A DNA stretch of 64,000 bases, taken from contig NZ_JAIVFS010000004.1 of the NCBI RefSeq assembly GCF_020829645.1, positions 124,001 through 188,000 of the forward strand, read 5' to 3'. Each line of letters begins with the position of its first letter. Within the stretch, counting starts at the first letter, position 1. A program made the translations under genes and the position numbers. This document shows positions 37,889-46,866 of this stretch, in pieces. The stretch comes from Nostoc mirabile CHAB5784 (GTDB taxonomy: Bacteria; Cyanobacteriota; Cyanobacteriia; Cyanobacteriales; Nostocaceae). A model generated the notes under the pieces. That model saw only the letters and a list, made by a program, of their open reading frames with translations, made no database searches and had not been told where the DNA came from.

Positions 37889-38231
37889 GGGCACAGCATT
37901 GCTCATTGGTGTCAACTTAAGCTAGAAATAGCTTAACTGTTGGCTTCCTTACCCGCCTTGAACTAAAGTTCTTTGGCTTTTAGCTAAAGTCTACTGAAGT
38001 AGACTAAAGATTTTTAGAAATTTAGTCATCTTTTAGATGACTTTCGCTATTAGCAAGGAACTTCAGTTCCTTGCGGGACAACACTTTTACGTTAAGTTGA
38101 CACGTATGAGCATTGCTGTGCCCCTACAGCATGGTCTATTGACGATCGCAGGATAATTAAGAAAAGCCTGAAAACTTCCGGGAGCATCGTTAATGCACAT
38201 CACGATGAATTTGTACAGTGCGTAAGTCCTA
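37889..38231. repeat. Composite of dispersed elements with inverted GCACAGCATTGCTCAT ends
   Basis: 37889-37921 (GGGCACAGCATTGCTCATTG...) is inverted relative to 38092-38231 (GAGCATTGCTGTGCCCCTAC...). The enclosed 37955-38080 carries AACTAAAGTT, GTCTACTGAAGTAGAC, CATCTTTTAGATG and GGAACTTCAGTTCC hairpins. This looks like one element family inserted into, or captured between, copies of another. Confidence 0.65.
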
Positions 38232-38279
38232 TATTTATGACAAATATATTGAATGGCTTTATGTAAATTCTTGGGGGTT

Positions 38280-38460
38280 GCCCGAATTCAATCAACAACT
38301 GCCCAAATTCAATCAACGACTGCCCAAATTCAATCAACGACTGCCCAAATTCAATCAACGACTGCCCGAATTCAGTAAACGACTGCCCAAATTCAATCAA
38401 CGACTGCCCGAATTCAATCAACGACTGCCCGAATTCAATCAACGACTGCCCGAATTTAAT
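38280..38460. repeat. 21-nt tandem array
   Basis: About 8.6 copies of a unit built on CTGCCCAAATTCAATCAACG plus A, with CCCGAATTC variants. It is open in both directions (PEFNQRL / EFGQSLI). No evidence for expression. Confidence 0.9.
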
Positions 38461-38499
38461 ATAGGAACTTAGCAAACTTGCTTTTATTAAACACAAAAG

Positions 38500-38735
38500 C
38501 GATGGCTTTGCCAACGCCTGCCGTAGGATGCCCGAAGGGCTGTAGGGCGAACGCAACAATTGAACTGATACAAAGCGTAGACGCATTCGCAAAGCGTCTC
38601 CAAGAGTTGCGGTGAGGGAGTCGCAGTCTTGGCGGTTCCCGTCGATTGCGATAGCGCAGCGTTAGCGACGCAGGAGCGTCACTCCCGAACCCGTTGGCGC
38701 AGCCTCTCGTAGAGAAGGGCGAATCAAAAGACATC
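38500..38735. repeat. Cluster of GC-rich dispersed microrepeats
   Basis: Back-to-back GC-rich short repeats: GCGATGGCTTTGCCAACGC, TGCCGTAGGATGCCCGAAGG, GCATTCGCAAAGCGTC, GATAGCGCAGCGTTAGCGA, then CGTTGGCGCAGCCTCTCGTA. Several are of the same kind as the microinsertions found in genes. 38835-38895 adds GCGATGTCTACGACGGGCTA. No gene is visible. Confidence 0.7.
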
Positions 38736-38922
38736 GCACAAAAATTTACACGAATTCCTCATCCTAATTCTATGTAAAAATACTTCTGAAGTCATTGAGA
38801 AGTATAAAGTAATACTATATATTAAAGTAAGAAAGGCGATGTCTACGACGGGCTATTCGGCGTCGCAGACTCTTGGCCGAGGGCGATCACCTTTCATTTA
38901 ACCCCTACAATTGGAGTCAACT

Positions 38923-38997
38923 ATGATCATGACACAATCAAAAAAGTTCGCCAAATCACAACAAAAGCAGTATTTACCTAAAACCTTTAAAAGGTGA
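38923..38997 (+). CDS. Possible 24-aa basic peptide overlapping the porin gene's end
   Basis: ATG preceded at good distance by TTGGAGTCAACT (GGAG). It encodes MIMTQSKKFAKSQQKQYLPK plus TFKR, strongly basic, and ends inside the last codons of the convergent porin gene. The ribosome site is better than that of many genes here, but there is no homology evidence; it could be chance or a truncated remnant. Confidence 0.25.
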   Translation: MIMTQSKKFAKSQQKQYLPKTFKR

Positions 38998-40777
38998 AAG
39001 TTGTTCTCAGCGTACCGATAATCGCATCGTCGTTACCGCTATTTTGACCAGGCGAGGTCAACCAGATGACACCAGGGGTGATTGAGATGTTATCTGATAC
39101 GCGATACTTGTAGAAACCTTCAAAGTGATAGGGTATATCATTACCAGCAGCAACACCTGTCCGGTTAAAGGAATAGGGTTCCGCACCAGCAAAAATACCT
39201 AAAACGTTACCCTGTTTACCGAAGTCAGGTAAGGCTATCCCAACACCGTAGCTCCAAGCTTCATAATCATCATCTGCACCAAAGCCTGTGACATCGTGGT
39301 AAGAAACGAACCCACTAATTGACAGTTTGTCGTTGGGTCTGAAGGCTGCCGACACACCATAGGAATTACTGGAAGATGCGTTTAGGGCAGTAAGGTTGTT
39401 AGCTAGGCTGTTAGCTTGACCAGTACCTACGACGGGGCTAGCGCCAGTCGTCAAACCACCACCTGCATCAAATAAACCGATACTTCCAGCACCATGATAC
39501 CCGTGAACGTAGGTAGCAGCGATCGCCAAGCGATCGCCAACACTAAAGTTCAACTGTCCAAGAGCTGCATAGTTACCCTCTAACAAACCTTGATTTACTC
39601 CAGGATTATTAGCATTTGATGCCAAGTAGCCTACAGTCAGTGAACTTGGTTTGAAAAAACTGCCACCGCTACCAAAGGGTAAAGTTAGTGCTGCACCTGC
39701 ACCACCACCAATGCGATAGATGGGACTTTCAGAAGCAAAGGTAGACAAAGCACCATTACCGCCATCATAGTCCTCAAAGTAAGGGTTGTTAGTGGCAACA
39801 TAATCACTATGAATACCTCCGGTGGCCGCCAAGTAAACTTGGGCTGGGCCGATGGGTACGTAATACGCCAGCCAGTCTATAACGACACTGTTATTGGTGC
39901 TTCCACCGGCGAGTTGAAATGTTTGTGTACCTTCAGCACTATTGATAACCCCATTAGCGTTATCCCTTAATGAAAAGGCTCCTGCATTACCAGCAGCAAG
40001 ACGGGTGTGTAAAACGTCTCTACCCGTGAAACTGGTTTGCAAATCTAAACGTACCCTATCTTGGAAGACAGTATTGTTCGCATCGCCAGTATTACCGCCA
40101 AAAATATCAGTAACGGCAAAAATGGCTTCACCCACCAATTTTGTAGTAGTGGAAAACTGATTTGCTTCCAGTTCAGCAGTTCGTGCTTCTACAGCATCGA
40201 CTCGGCCACGCAGAGTTGCTAGTTCTGCCGAGAATTCCTCTTGCAAACGTTGGAGGGTTGTTAAATCCTGTTTTGTCACCAAATCAGCCGTTGCTGTGGC
40301 AATCAGTTCATTAACCCGATCTAAACAAGCATTCAAACCTGCGGCAAATTCATAACGAGTCAATGCCCGGTTGCCACGGTAAGTGCTATTGGGGTATCCA
40401 GCAATACAACCGTAGCGTTCAACCAGGGATTGCAAAGCTTGGAATGCCCAGTCAGTGGGCTGTACATCAGAAAATTGAGAAACTGATGTGACTTGAGACA
40501 GTGAATTTTGGTTCTTGCCTTCACTGCTGTAGCGGTTAACTTGTTCTAAAACCTTCTTATCATCAGTCTTTTGGGCAACCAACTGCTGATTTTTTGGTTG
40601 TGTTTGGATGAATATTGAAGCACTAGAAGCTATTGGTGCTTCTGCCTGAGCAACTTTTGCATTTATATCTTCAGAAGAGGCTGGTACTTTAGTAGCCATA
40701 GCCTTAGCGGAAACCAACACTGTCACTCCCAAAACTACTGGGCTTAATACCAGAGTTTTCCACAATAGATGAGACAT
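38987..40777 (-). CDS. SLH-domain outer-membrane porin (iron uptake porin / OprB-like)
   Basis: 596 residues. The signal peptide (about 1-28) is followed by a Gln/Ser-rich linker. One SLH domain (about 100-160) has SQFSDVQPTDWAFQALQSLV and GNRALTRYEFAAGLNACLDR. A coiled-coil (about 170-205, LQEEFSAELATLRGRVDAVE) and a long beta-barrel follow, ending TLRTTFTF. This is the standard cyanobacterial major porin layout, anchoring to cell-wall polysaccharide via SLH and passing small solutes or inorganic ions. Confidence 0.92.
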   Translation of the reverse strand: MSHLLWKTLVLSPVVLGVTVLVSAKAMATKVPASSEDINAKVAQAEAPIASSASIFIQTQPKNQQLVAQKTDDKKVLEQVNRYSSEGKNQNSLSQVTSVSQFSDVQPTDWAFQALQSLVERYGCIAGYPNSTYRGNRALTRYEFAAGLNACLDRVNELIATATADLVTKQDLTTLQRLQEEFSAELATLRGRVDAVEARTAELEANQFSTTTKLVGEAIFAVTDIFGGNTGDANNTVFQDRVRLDLQTSFTGRDVLHTRLAAGNAGAFSLRDNANGVINSAEGTQTFQLAGGSTNNSVVIDWLAYYVPIGPAQVYLAATGGIHSDYVATNNPYFEDYDGGNGALSTFASESPIYRIGGGAGAALTLPFGSGGSFFKPSSLTVGYLASNANNPGVNQGLLEGNYAALGQLNFSVGDRLAIAATYVHGYHGAGSIGLFDAGGGLTTGASPVVGTGQANSLANNLTALNASSSNSYGVSAAFRPNDKLSISGFVSYHDVTGFGADDDYEAWSYGVGIALPDFGKQGNVLGIFAGAEPYSFNRTGVAAGNDIPYHFEGFYKYRVSDNISITPGVIWLTSPGQNSGNDDAIIGTLRTTFTF

Positions 40778-41207
40778 TTTTTATTTTCCTTTCCCAAAAA
40801 AGGCCCGAAATGACTGGCTTCAAGAAAAAGAGAACAAGCAGTTATTCTACTTGTTGGAAATCTTATCAAATTCCAGTAACTTTAAGATATGCTTCACAAA
40901 ATTGTTAATAATTCAGAATTCAGAATTCAGAATTCAGGATTCAGGATTCAGGATTCAGCAATCTTTCAGTGGGGGATTCACCCGCCACTGTCTTGTTGAC
41001 CACCAAATTGAAAATTTGGTGGGGGTGCAAAAACAGAGTCTTGCAACGTGACCTCACCAGAGTAATCAAAAACACCCCACCCCCAACCCCTAAGAACTCT
41101 TCGGGCTACCGTGTACACACAAGTCTTTTAGAGTGGCTCCACAGATTTTTAATCCCCCCAACCCCTCTTGAAAAGTAAAGCTGTTTTATTCCCTCAAAGG
41201 CTCAAAA

Positions 41208-41465
41208 AAGACTTGTGTTGTGAACGAAAGTACTTGTGTTGTGAACCAAAGTACTTGTGTTGTGAGGGACTTCCAAATAAAAAAATACCCAATAAATTTA
41301 CGAAAAAGCTCTCTCCTTATTCCTCTGTGTTCTCTGTGTCTGGAGTGGTTCGTTTATTTGGGTAATTTATTTCTTGGAAGTCCCTGAACCAAAAGACTTG
41401 TGTTGTGAACGAAAGTACTTGTGTTGTGAACCAAAGTACTTGTGTTGTGAACCAAAAGACTTGTG
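41208..41465. repeat. 21-nt tandem array interrupted by a MITE
   Basis: Copies of GTACTTGTGTTGTGAACCAA plus A lie at 41208-41265 and resume at 41385-41465. The break is exactly the MITE 41266-41384. The spacer 40778-41921 also has an AATTCAG heptamer array (40912-40960) and no gene. Confidence 0.88.
41266..41384. mobile_element. MITE with GGGACTTCCAA ends, inserted in a tandem array (TSD TGA)
   Basis: 119 bp from GGGACTTCCAAATAA to TTATTTCTTGGAAGTCCC. It is flanked by TGA on both sides and interrupts a repeat unit whose uninterrupted form has one TGA, so the insertion and 3-bp duplication can be read directly. The core contains CTCTGTGTTCTCTGTGTC. Confidence 0.88.
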
Positions 41466-41554
41466 TGTACACCGTAGGCTCTTCGGGAGGGGAGCGTAAG
41501 TTTACTCAAATGCGGGGTGGGGTTCTTTATTTTTTATTTATGCAAGAGGTCTAA

Positions 41555-41679
41555 GACTTACGCATTTTGACGAAAAAACGTCATTGCCAGCGACAGCAAA
41601 GCAATCTCCCCAAGACCGAGATTGCTTCCCTACACTACGTTTCGGTCGCAATGACATATACTTAGTTGCGTAAGTCCTA
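41555..41679. mobile_element. MITE with GACTTACGCA ends and 8-bp target duplication
   Basis: 125 bp from GACTTACGCATTTTGACG to TAGTTGCGTAAGTCCTA. It is flanked on both sides by AGGTCTAA (41547-41554 and 41680-41687). The core is a long imperfect hairpin (CATTGCCAGCGACAGCAAAG; GGTCGCAATGAC). Confidence 0.75.
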
Positions 41680-41921
41680 AGGTCTAATCAACACTGTCCT
41701 AACCTATGTGACTACGGCTACAAGTAAGTGGGTCAAATTAAATATAAAACCTCACCCTGCCTCCGGCTTCCCCCGACAATACCAAGGAGAGGGATTGAGG
41801 GTTGTCATAACAAAACGTTATAAAAAATAATTCGGAAGACACATACTTAACCCCTAGCCCTGAGTTACATTTAATCTATTGTTAACCTTTAACTTGATGT
41901 AGCTATTGGCTAATTCGGTAA

Positions 41922-43118
41922 ATGACTAAAAATAGCAGTAATCGTGAAAAATTAAATATTTTAGCGAAAATATCTCCTAATTTCATCTCTACACCACAAA
42001 GCAACGAAGTTAATCAGAGTACAAGTAAAGCGATCGCTTTAGTTACGAAGTCACAGCCCTCAGGTGCCTTGCAAATAGTTCATGTAACTACCGGGCGCGT
42101 GCGACTCCGTACCACTGACAGTAGTCTCAACTCGATACTAGACAACATAGCCCAAGATTTCCGCTCCTTAGAAGGAGTGAGGGAAGTTAGCGTGAATGAG
42201 CAAACGGGCAGTTTGGTAGTTAATTTTGATGAAGATAAGCTCTCATTACCGCAAATTTTGGCGCTAAAATCCGATATTGAGATCCAACAGCCACAGGCTT
42301 CGTCTGATTCACCTAGCAAGACCGATCCCTTTGCAGCTTGGAAATCTCCTTTATTTTGGAAAGAGCAGGGCATTTCCTTAATTCCGATGATGACAGGCTT
42401 GGCGGTAACAGGAGGGTTGGGAATTCATGGCTGGGTATCGATTCCAGTTTATATGATTGCGGCGGATGCAACCCGTGGTGTAATTGGTTATCTTGGCTCT
42501 CAAGTTCCGACATCAGAAAAAAACGAAGGTAATAACACCAGTTCTGCGATATCGGAATTATCAAAAGAGGAGCGCAAATCTACTATCCAACCAGAAAAGT
42601 CAACAAATAATCTTGAGAAGGCTAGCAAGGTGGTAGCACCTGCAAAGATTGACTACAGTGTAGTGCATGCAATTGGTGGACGTATTCGCTTCAATGTGCC
42701 AAAAATTGCTGAAGATCGAGCCTATGGGCGGCGACTTGAGAGAATAGTGAAAACCGATGCTGAAGTTACAAGCGTGCGTGTGAATTTTGATGCAGCATCG
42801 ATCGCGATCGCTTATCAGTCTCGTGATATTCCATTATCTTATTGGGTGAGTCTGATGGAATTAGCGTTGGAGATAAACCCACCAACACTAGGCATGACAA
42901 CGGCTAATCAACCCCTAGAAGAAGTTAGTCAGACGAATGAAATTACAGACGCAACAACGGCAAATCATACAACTCAGGTTACTCAGACTGCTGAAGTTAT
43001 CAACTCAACAACAGCAAACCAAACAACTCCACAGTTATCCAGTCTGTGGACTAACCTAAAATCGCCTGCGATGTCATTGTCATTAGGTATTATGGCGAAC
43101 TTACCCTTGGGAACCTAA
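41922..43118 (+). CDS. Tandem HMA_2-domain membrane protein
   Basis: 398 residues. The first HMA_2-type domain is about 48-125 (ALQIVHVTTGRVRLRTTDSS, ending in a beta strand GSLVVNFDED). Two membrane segments (about 147-190) follow, with GISLIPMMTGLAVTGGLGIH. The second HMA_2 domain is about 243-325 (DYSVVHAIGGRIRFNVPKI). The C-terminal 60 residues are Thr/Asn-rich and low complexity. HMA_2 is a ferredoxin-like fold related to heavy-metal-associated domains but without CxxC, so direct thiol metal binding is not expected. First gene of the cluster; the next one starts 37 bp later. Confidence 0.78.
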   Translation: MTKNSSNREKLNILAKISPNFISTPQSNEVNQSTSKAIALVTKSQPSGALQIVHVTTGRVRLRTTDSSLNSILDNIAQDFRSLEGVREVSVNEQTGSLVVNFDEDKLSLPQILALKSDIEIQQPQASSDSPSKTDPFAAWKSPLFWKEQGISLIPMMTGLAVTGGLGIHGWVSIPVYMIAADATRGVIGYLGSQVPTSEKNEGNNTSSAISELSKEERKSTIQPEKSTNNLEKASKVVAPAKIDYSVVHAIGGRIRFNVPKIAEDRAYGRRLERIVKTDAEVTSVRVNFDAASIAIAYQSRDIPLSYWVSLMELALEINPPTLGMTTANQPLEEVSQTNEITDATTANHTTQVTQTAEVINSTTANQTTPQLSSLWTNLKSPAMSLSLGIMANLPLGT

Positions 43119-43155
43119 TATACAGTTTCAAATTGCGGAATACTGGAGGGCAATT

Positions 43156-44205
43156 ATGACTGGTTTAAATTTAGAAACGGTAGCAGATTTAGACAAAAAA
43201 CAAGAGCAAACAGTCACAGACGAGATTAATTGCCCAAAAATGCCGCCTTCAAGGGTAGCACATAGCATTATTTGTGCATTTCCCGGACAAGTGGCGTTTT
43301 GCATACCTCAGATTAGAGAAGATGAAAAATATATGCAACGTCTTCTCGCCTTGCTTGCCAATGAGCCTTTGGTAATCAATCAGCAAGTCAATACTACTAT
43401 GCTAGGATCAATTGCCATTACCTATAAATCTGATCTAATGTCAGATGTTGACATGCGATCGCATTTGGCTAATTTGATTCAGTTGGCTGGTAATGCAGAA
43501 GTGGTATCAGCATCTGCAAACCAATTCAAACCATGCTCAACTGCGGTGACGACAGAAGACAGGCAGGATAGAAAGCCAAAAAGAGAAGCCCAGAAGCAGA
43601 CATCAGCAACATTCTCCTTATCCTCTGCGGATGCGTCAGTCTCTAAGAGGTTGTTTGAAAAGTGTTTCACTGTGACTTTAGGTACTTTTAGATCCCCCCT
43701 ACCCCACGCCAGTCGCTCCACTTGGGGAGACCCCAAGACCGCGCTGGCTCCCCTTAAAAAGGGGGGAACCGGAGTCAAAGTCCCCCTTTTTAAGGGGGAT
43801 TTAGGAGGATCTAAAACTTTTGATACCAATAAAAGGACTTTTCAAACATCCTCTAAGACTAAAAGCAATTCGGCATCCTCGGCTGATTCTGTAATTCAAC
43901 AACCAAAAAAACCTGCAAAAGTAGCTTATAGCATTGCTCATGCAATTCCCGGAAGGGTGCGGTTTCGTGTGCCTGGAATTGCCTGCGATCCAAAATATGT
44001 CCAACGGTTAGAGACATTACTCAAATCAGATTCTACAGTTACCAGTGAGCGAGTTAATAGCGCTGCGAGATCAGTTGTCATTACCTATAAAACTGGAATG
44101 ATGCGGAATTCTCAGAAGCGAGTGCAAAGCTTTTTATTAACACCAATATCTCATCTAGTCAATTTAATTGAATCTGCCAATGATCCCGCCACAGCGATAA
44201 GTTAG
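43156..44205 (+). CDS. Tandem HMA_2-domain protein with a MITE translated in frame
   Basis: 349 residues; GGAGGG lies 5 nt before the ATG. The first, degenerate HMA_2 domain (about 34-115) has AHSIICAFPGQVAFCIPQI. Residues about 163-233 are encoded by the MITE 43646-43854 (e.g. TLGTFRSPLPHASRSTWGD), which has no stop in this frame. The second, canonical HMA_2 domain (about 256-335) has YSIAHAIPGRVRFRVPGI. There is no membrane segment. The inserted stretch is Pro/Gly/Lys-rich and probably unstructured, so the protein may still work as two domains on a longer linker. Confidence 0.78.
   Translation: MTGLNLETVADLDKKQEQTVTDEINCPKMPPSRVAHSIICAFPGQVAFCIPQIREDEKYMQRLLALLANEPLVINQQVNTTMLGSIAITYKSDLMSDVDMRSHLANLIQLAGNAEVVSASANQFKPCSTAVTTEDRQDRKPKREAQKQTSATFSLSSADASVSKRLFEKCFTVTLGTFRSPLPHASRSTWGDPKTALAPLKKGGTGVKVPLFKGDLGGSKTFDTNKRTFQTSSKTKSNSASSADSVIQQPKKPAKVAYSIAHAIPGRVRFRVPGIACDPKYVQRLETLLKSDSTVTSERVNSAARSVVITYKTGMMRNSQKRVQSFLLTPISHLVNLIESANDPATAIS
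43646..43854. mobile_element. MITE inside a coding sequence, open in frame
   Basis: 209 bp bounded by AGAGGTTGTTTGAAAAGT and ACTTTTCAAACATCCTCT, with TTTTAGATCCCCCC and GGAGGATCTAAAAC inside. The ends and subterminal parts match the intergenic copy 11709-11877. CTAA is present on both flanks. Confidence 0.85.
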
Positions 44206-44209
44206 CTAA

Positions 44210-44402
44210 GGGACTTCCAAGAAATAAATTATCCAAATAAACGTAGACGCTTTGCGGCTTGCCGCAGGCTACCACAGAGACACAGAGAAGCCAGTGCGCC
44301 CTTGCGGGTTCCCCGACTTGAAGCAACTGGCGCGACACAGAGGAATAAGGAGGAGAGAGTTTTTTCGCCAGTTTTTTGAGTATTTTTTTATTTGGAAGTC
44401 CC
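44210..44402. mobile_element. MITE with GGGACTTCCAA ends (TSD TAA)
   Basis: 193 bp from GGGACTTCCAAGAAAT to TTTATTTGGAAGTCCC, with TAA on both sides, 5 bp after the stop codon of the preceding gene. The core carries GC-rich dispersed repeats (GTAGACGCTTTGCGG, CAGTGCGCCCTTGCGG). Confidence 0.85.
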
Positions 44403-44543
44403 TAACTAATCCAGCAAATGACAAATAACCAAACTTTTGATAGCTAATCAATCTCGCAGGATTGGTAGCTAATTTGCTCTCTTTACCTTAATAAAGAGCC
44501 TGATTTTCATCGAAGTGTAACAATTTTGGATTAAAGAAAAGTA

Positions 44544-46796
44544 ATGGCAAAAGTAGCAGTGCAACTACCATCACCCCCAAAATCTCAATTCACTGTGTTG
44601 GAAGGGAATGGAAAAGTTTCTTTAATTGACACTAATGGACACTCTCAAGGAGAGTTACCCAACGTTACCTACAGCGTTATCCATACAACTCCGGGAAGAC
44701 TGCGGTTTCGCGTACCTCGCTTACGCTGTGATGCCGATTATGCCAAGCGTCTGGAAGTGTTGTTAACAGCAGATGCGCTGGTGAAGAATGTCCGTGTCAA
44801 GCCTGCGGCAATGTCGGTTGCAGTTACTTATAAATCTGATAAAGTTTCCGATGCGAAGATGCGATCGCACCTTCACGATTTGATTCAGGCTGCAAGTGTT
44901 GTAGTCGTTCTCAAAAACTCTACATCTTTATCGGAAACCGAAAAAGAGGCATCTTGGCCAGGTTTACAACTTTCCGCCCTTGCGACTACTTTAGCAGTAC
45001 TGGGGGGGCCGTTAGGATTACCAATGCCACCTTTAATAGTGGTGCTTCCCATCGCCATTGCCACACTACCCGTCATCCAACGAGCCTGGGAAGGTATTAG
45101 GGTAGAGCGAAAATTGAATATTGACTTTTTGGATCTGATGGCGATCGCTATTACTACCTTCCAAGGCCAATTTCTCACACCATCGCTGATGCTCGGTTTA
45201 ATTGAAGTGGGCGAAAATATCCGCGATCGCACGGCTCGTTCTTCTGCTCAACAAACTCTAGATTTACTTAGTTCTCTGGGGCAATTTGTCTGGGTGGAAC
45301 GCAATGGCGACAAGCAACAAATTCCCATTCAAGATGTGCAGCGTGGCGATACAGTGATTGTTTACCCTGGCGAACAAGTGCCGGTTGATGGTAGCATTTT
45401 GCGAGGTAAAGCCCTGCTAGATGAGCAAAAACTAACTGGCGAGTCGATGCCAGTCTTGAAGAAAAAGGGACAACCAGTTTTTGCCTCAACGCTGGTACGG
45501 GAAGGACGAATTTATATTCTTGCAGAATGGATAGGGAATGATACCCGCGCCGGACAAAGCATTAAGTTAATGCAAGAAGCGCCTGTCCACGACACCCGGA
45601 TAGAGAATTATGCCATAAAATTTGCTCAAAAAGCTGTTGTGCCAACTTTGCTACTTGGTGGGGCAGTATTTGCCGCAACCCGCAACCCCTCACGGGCAGC
45701 TAGCGTTTTAACTCTAGACTTTGCTACAGGTATTCGAGTCTCCGTCCCCACAACAGTTTTAGCAGCATTAACTTATGCTGCACGGCGGGGGATTCTCATC
45801 CGTAGCGGACGGGCGTTAGAACAACTAGCAGAAGTTGATACCATAGTTTTTGATAAAACGGGGACACTGACTAAGGGAGAAGTCGATGTTGTCAGTGTGG
45901 AAAGTCTCAATCCAGCAACATCAAGATTGCGGGTGTTGGAATTGGCAGCCGCCGCCGAACAGCGTTTAACTCATCCAGTTGCAGAAGCAATTGTTCGCTA
46001 TGCCCAAGCAGAGCAAGTGGCAATTTTGCCGCGTAGTAAGTGGGACTATCAACTAGGTTTGGGCGTGCAAGCTCTGATTGATGAAGAGACAGTTTATGTT
46101 GGGAGCGATCGCTTTTTGCGTTCTAGTGGCGTTGACATGGCAGCGCTAAATGGTCAGCAAAAATCAACAGATTCAGCGATTTATGTAGCTAGCAATGGTC
46201 AACTTCAAGGTATTATTAAATATAGTGACCTTCTGCGTCCCGAAAGCCGGGAAGTCATTACAGCACTTTCGACGGTCGAAGGTGTAGAAATTCACATGCT
46301 AACCGGCGATAATCAGCGAACTGCTACTGCTGTTGCTGCTGAACTTGGTATCTTGCCAACGCATACTCACGCAGAAGCTTTTCCAGAACAAAAGGCAACA
46401 GTTGTCCGCCAACTGCATGAACAAGGTAAGACAGTTGCATTTGTAGGTGATGGGATCAACGATTCGCCAGCTTTAGCCTACGCAGATGTTTCCGTATCCT
46501 TTGCCAACGGTTCTGAGATAGCCCGCGAGACAGCAGACTTAGTGTTGATGCAGAATGACTTGCATGGTTTATTAGAAGCGATCGCGATCGCTCGTCAAGC
46601 CAAGCAATTGATTCGGCAAAACACAGCACTTGTTGCCGTTCCTAACCTAGCGGCAATGGTGATAGCCGTTTTCTTTGGTCTTAACCCCTTAGCTGCAACA
46701 GTAGTCAACAATGGCTCAACCGTAGTTGCCGGAGTCAACGGTTTGCGTCCAATTCTTAAAAATCGTCAACATAAAGCTCTACTATCGGCAAGATGA
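44544..46796 (+). CDS. P1B-type metal-transporting ATPase with N-terminal HMA_2 domain
   Basis: 750 residues. HMA_2 is at about 42-115 (YSVIHTTPGRLRFRVPRL), followed by the P1B core. I see TGES in the actuator (LTGESMPVLKKKG), phosphorylated Asp437 in FDKTGTLTKGE, the P1B-specific His-Pro (QRLTHPVAEAIV) and hinge VGDGINDSPALAYADV. The membrane metal motif, usually CPC/CPH/SPC, is Ser400-Val-Pro (GIRVSVPTTVLAAL), and the last helices have NNGSTVVAGVNGLRP. It should move a metal across the plasma membrane, but the cargo cannot be Cys-coordinated in the usual way. Followed 70 bp later by a DUF5132 gene. Confidence 0.88.
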   Translation: MAKVAVQLPSPPKSQFTVLEGNGKVSLIDTNGHSQGELPNVTYSVIHTTPGRLRFRVPRLRCDADYAKRLEVLLTADALVKNVRVKPAAMSVAVTYKSDKVSDAKMRSHLHDLIQAASVVVVLKNSTSLSETEKEASWPGLQLSALATTLAVLGGPLGLPMPPLIVVLPIAIATLPVIQRAWEGIRVERKLNIDFLDLMAIAITTFQGQFLTPSLMLGLIEVGENIRDRTARSSAQQTLDLLSSLGQFVWVERNGDKQQIPIQDVQRGDTVIVYPGEQVPVDGSILRGKALLDEQKLTGESMPVLKKKGQPVFASTLVREGRIYILAEWIGNDTRAGQSIKLMQEAPVHDTRIENYAIKFAQKAVVPTLLLGGAVFAATRNPSRAASVLTLDFATGIRVSVPTTVLAALTYAARRGILIRSGRALEQLAEVDTIVFDKTGTLTKGEVDVVSVESLNPATSRLRVLELAAAAEQRLTHPVAEAIVRYAQAEQVAILPRSKWDYQLGLGVQALIDEETVYVGSDRFLRSSGVDMAALNGQQKSTDSAIYVASNGQLQGIIKYSDLLRPESREVITALSTVEGVEIHMLTGDNQRTATAVAAELGILPTHTHAEAFPEQKATVVRQLHEQGKTVAFVGDGINDSPALAYADVSVSFANGSEIARETADLVLMQNDLHGLLEAIAIARQAKQLIRQNTALVAVPNLAAMVIAVFFGLNPLAATVVNNGSTVVAGVNGLRPILKNRQHKALLSAR

Positions 46797-46866
46797 TACA
46801 ACTATGCCGCCAAGAGTATCTTAAAAAGCTTTCCAAGATTTCTTAATTAATAGGAGAAAATTGAAC

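Noticed and set aside
38200..38592. ORF of repeated EFGQSLI heptapeptides
   Set aside because: Crosses the 21-nt array and GC-rich repeats; not credible as a protein.
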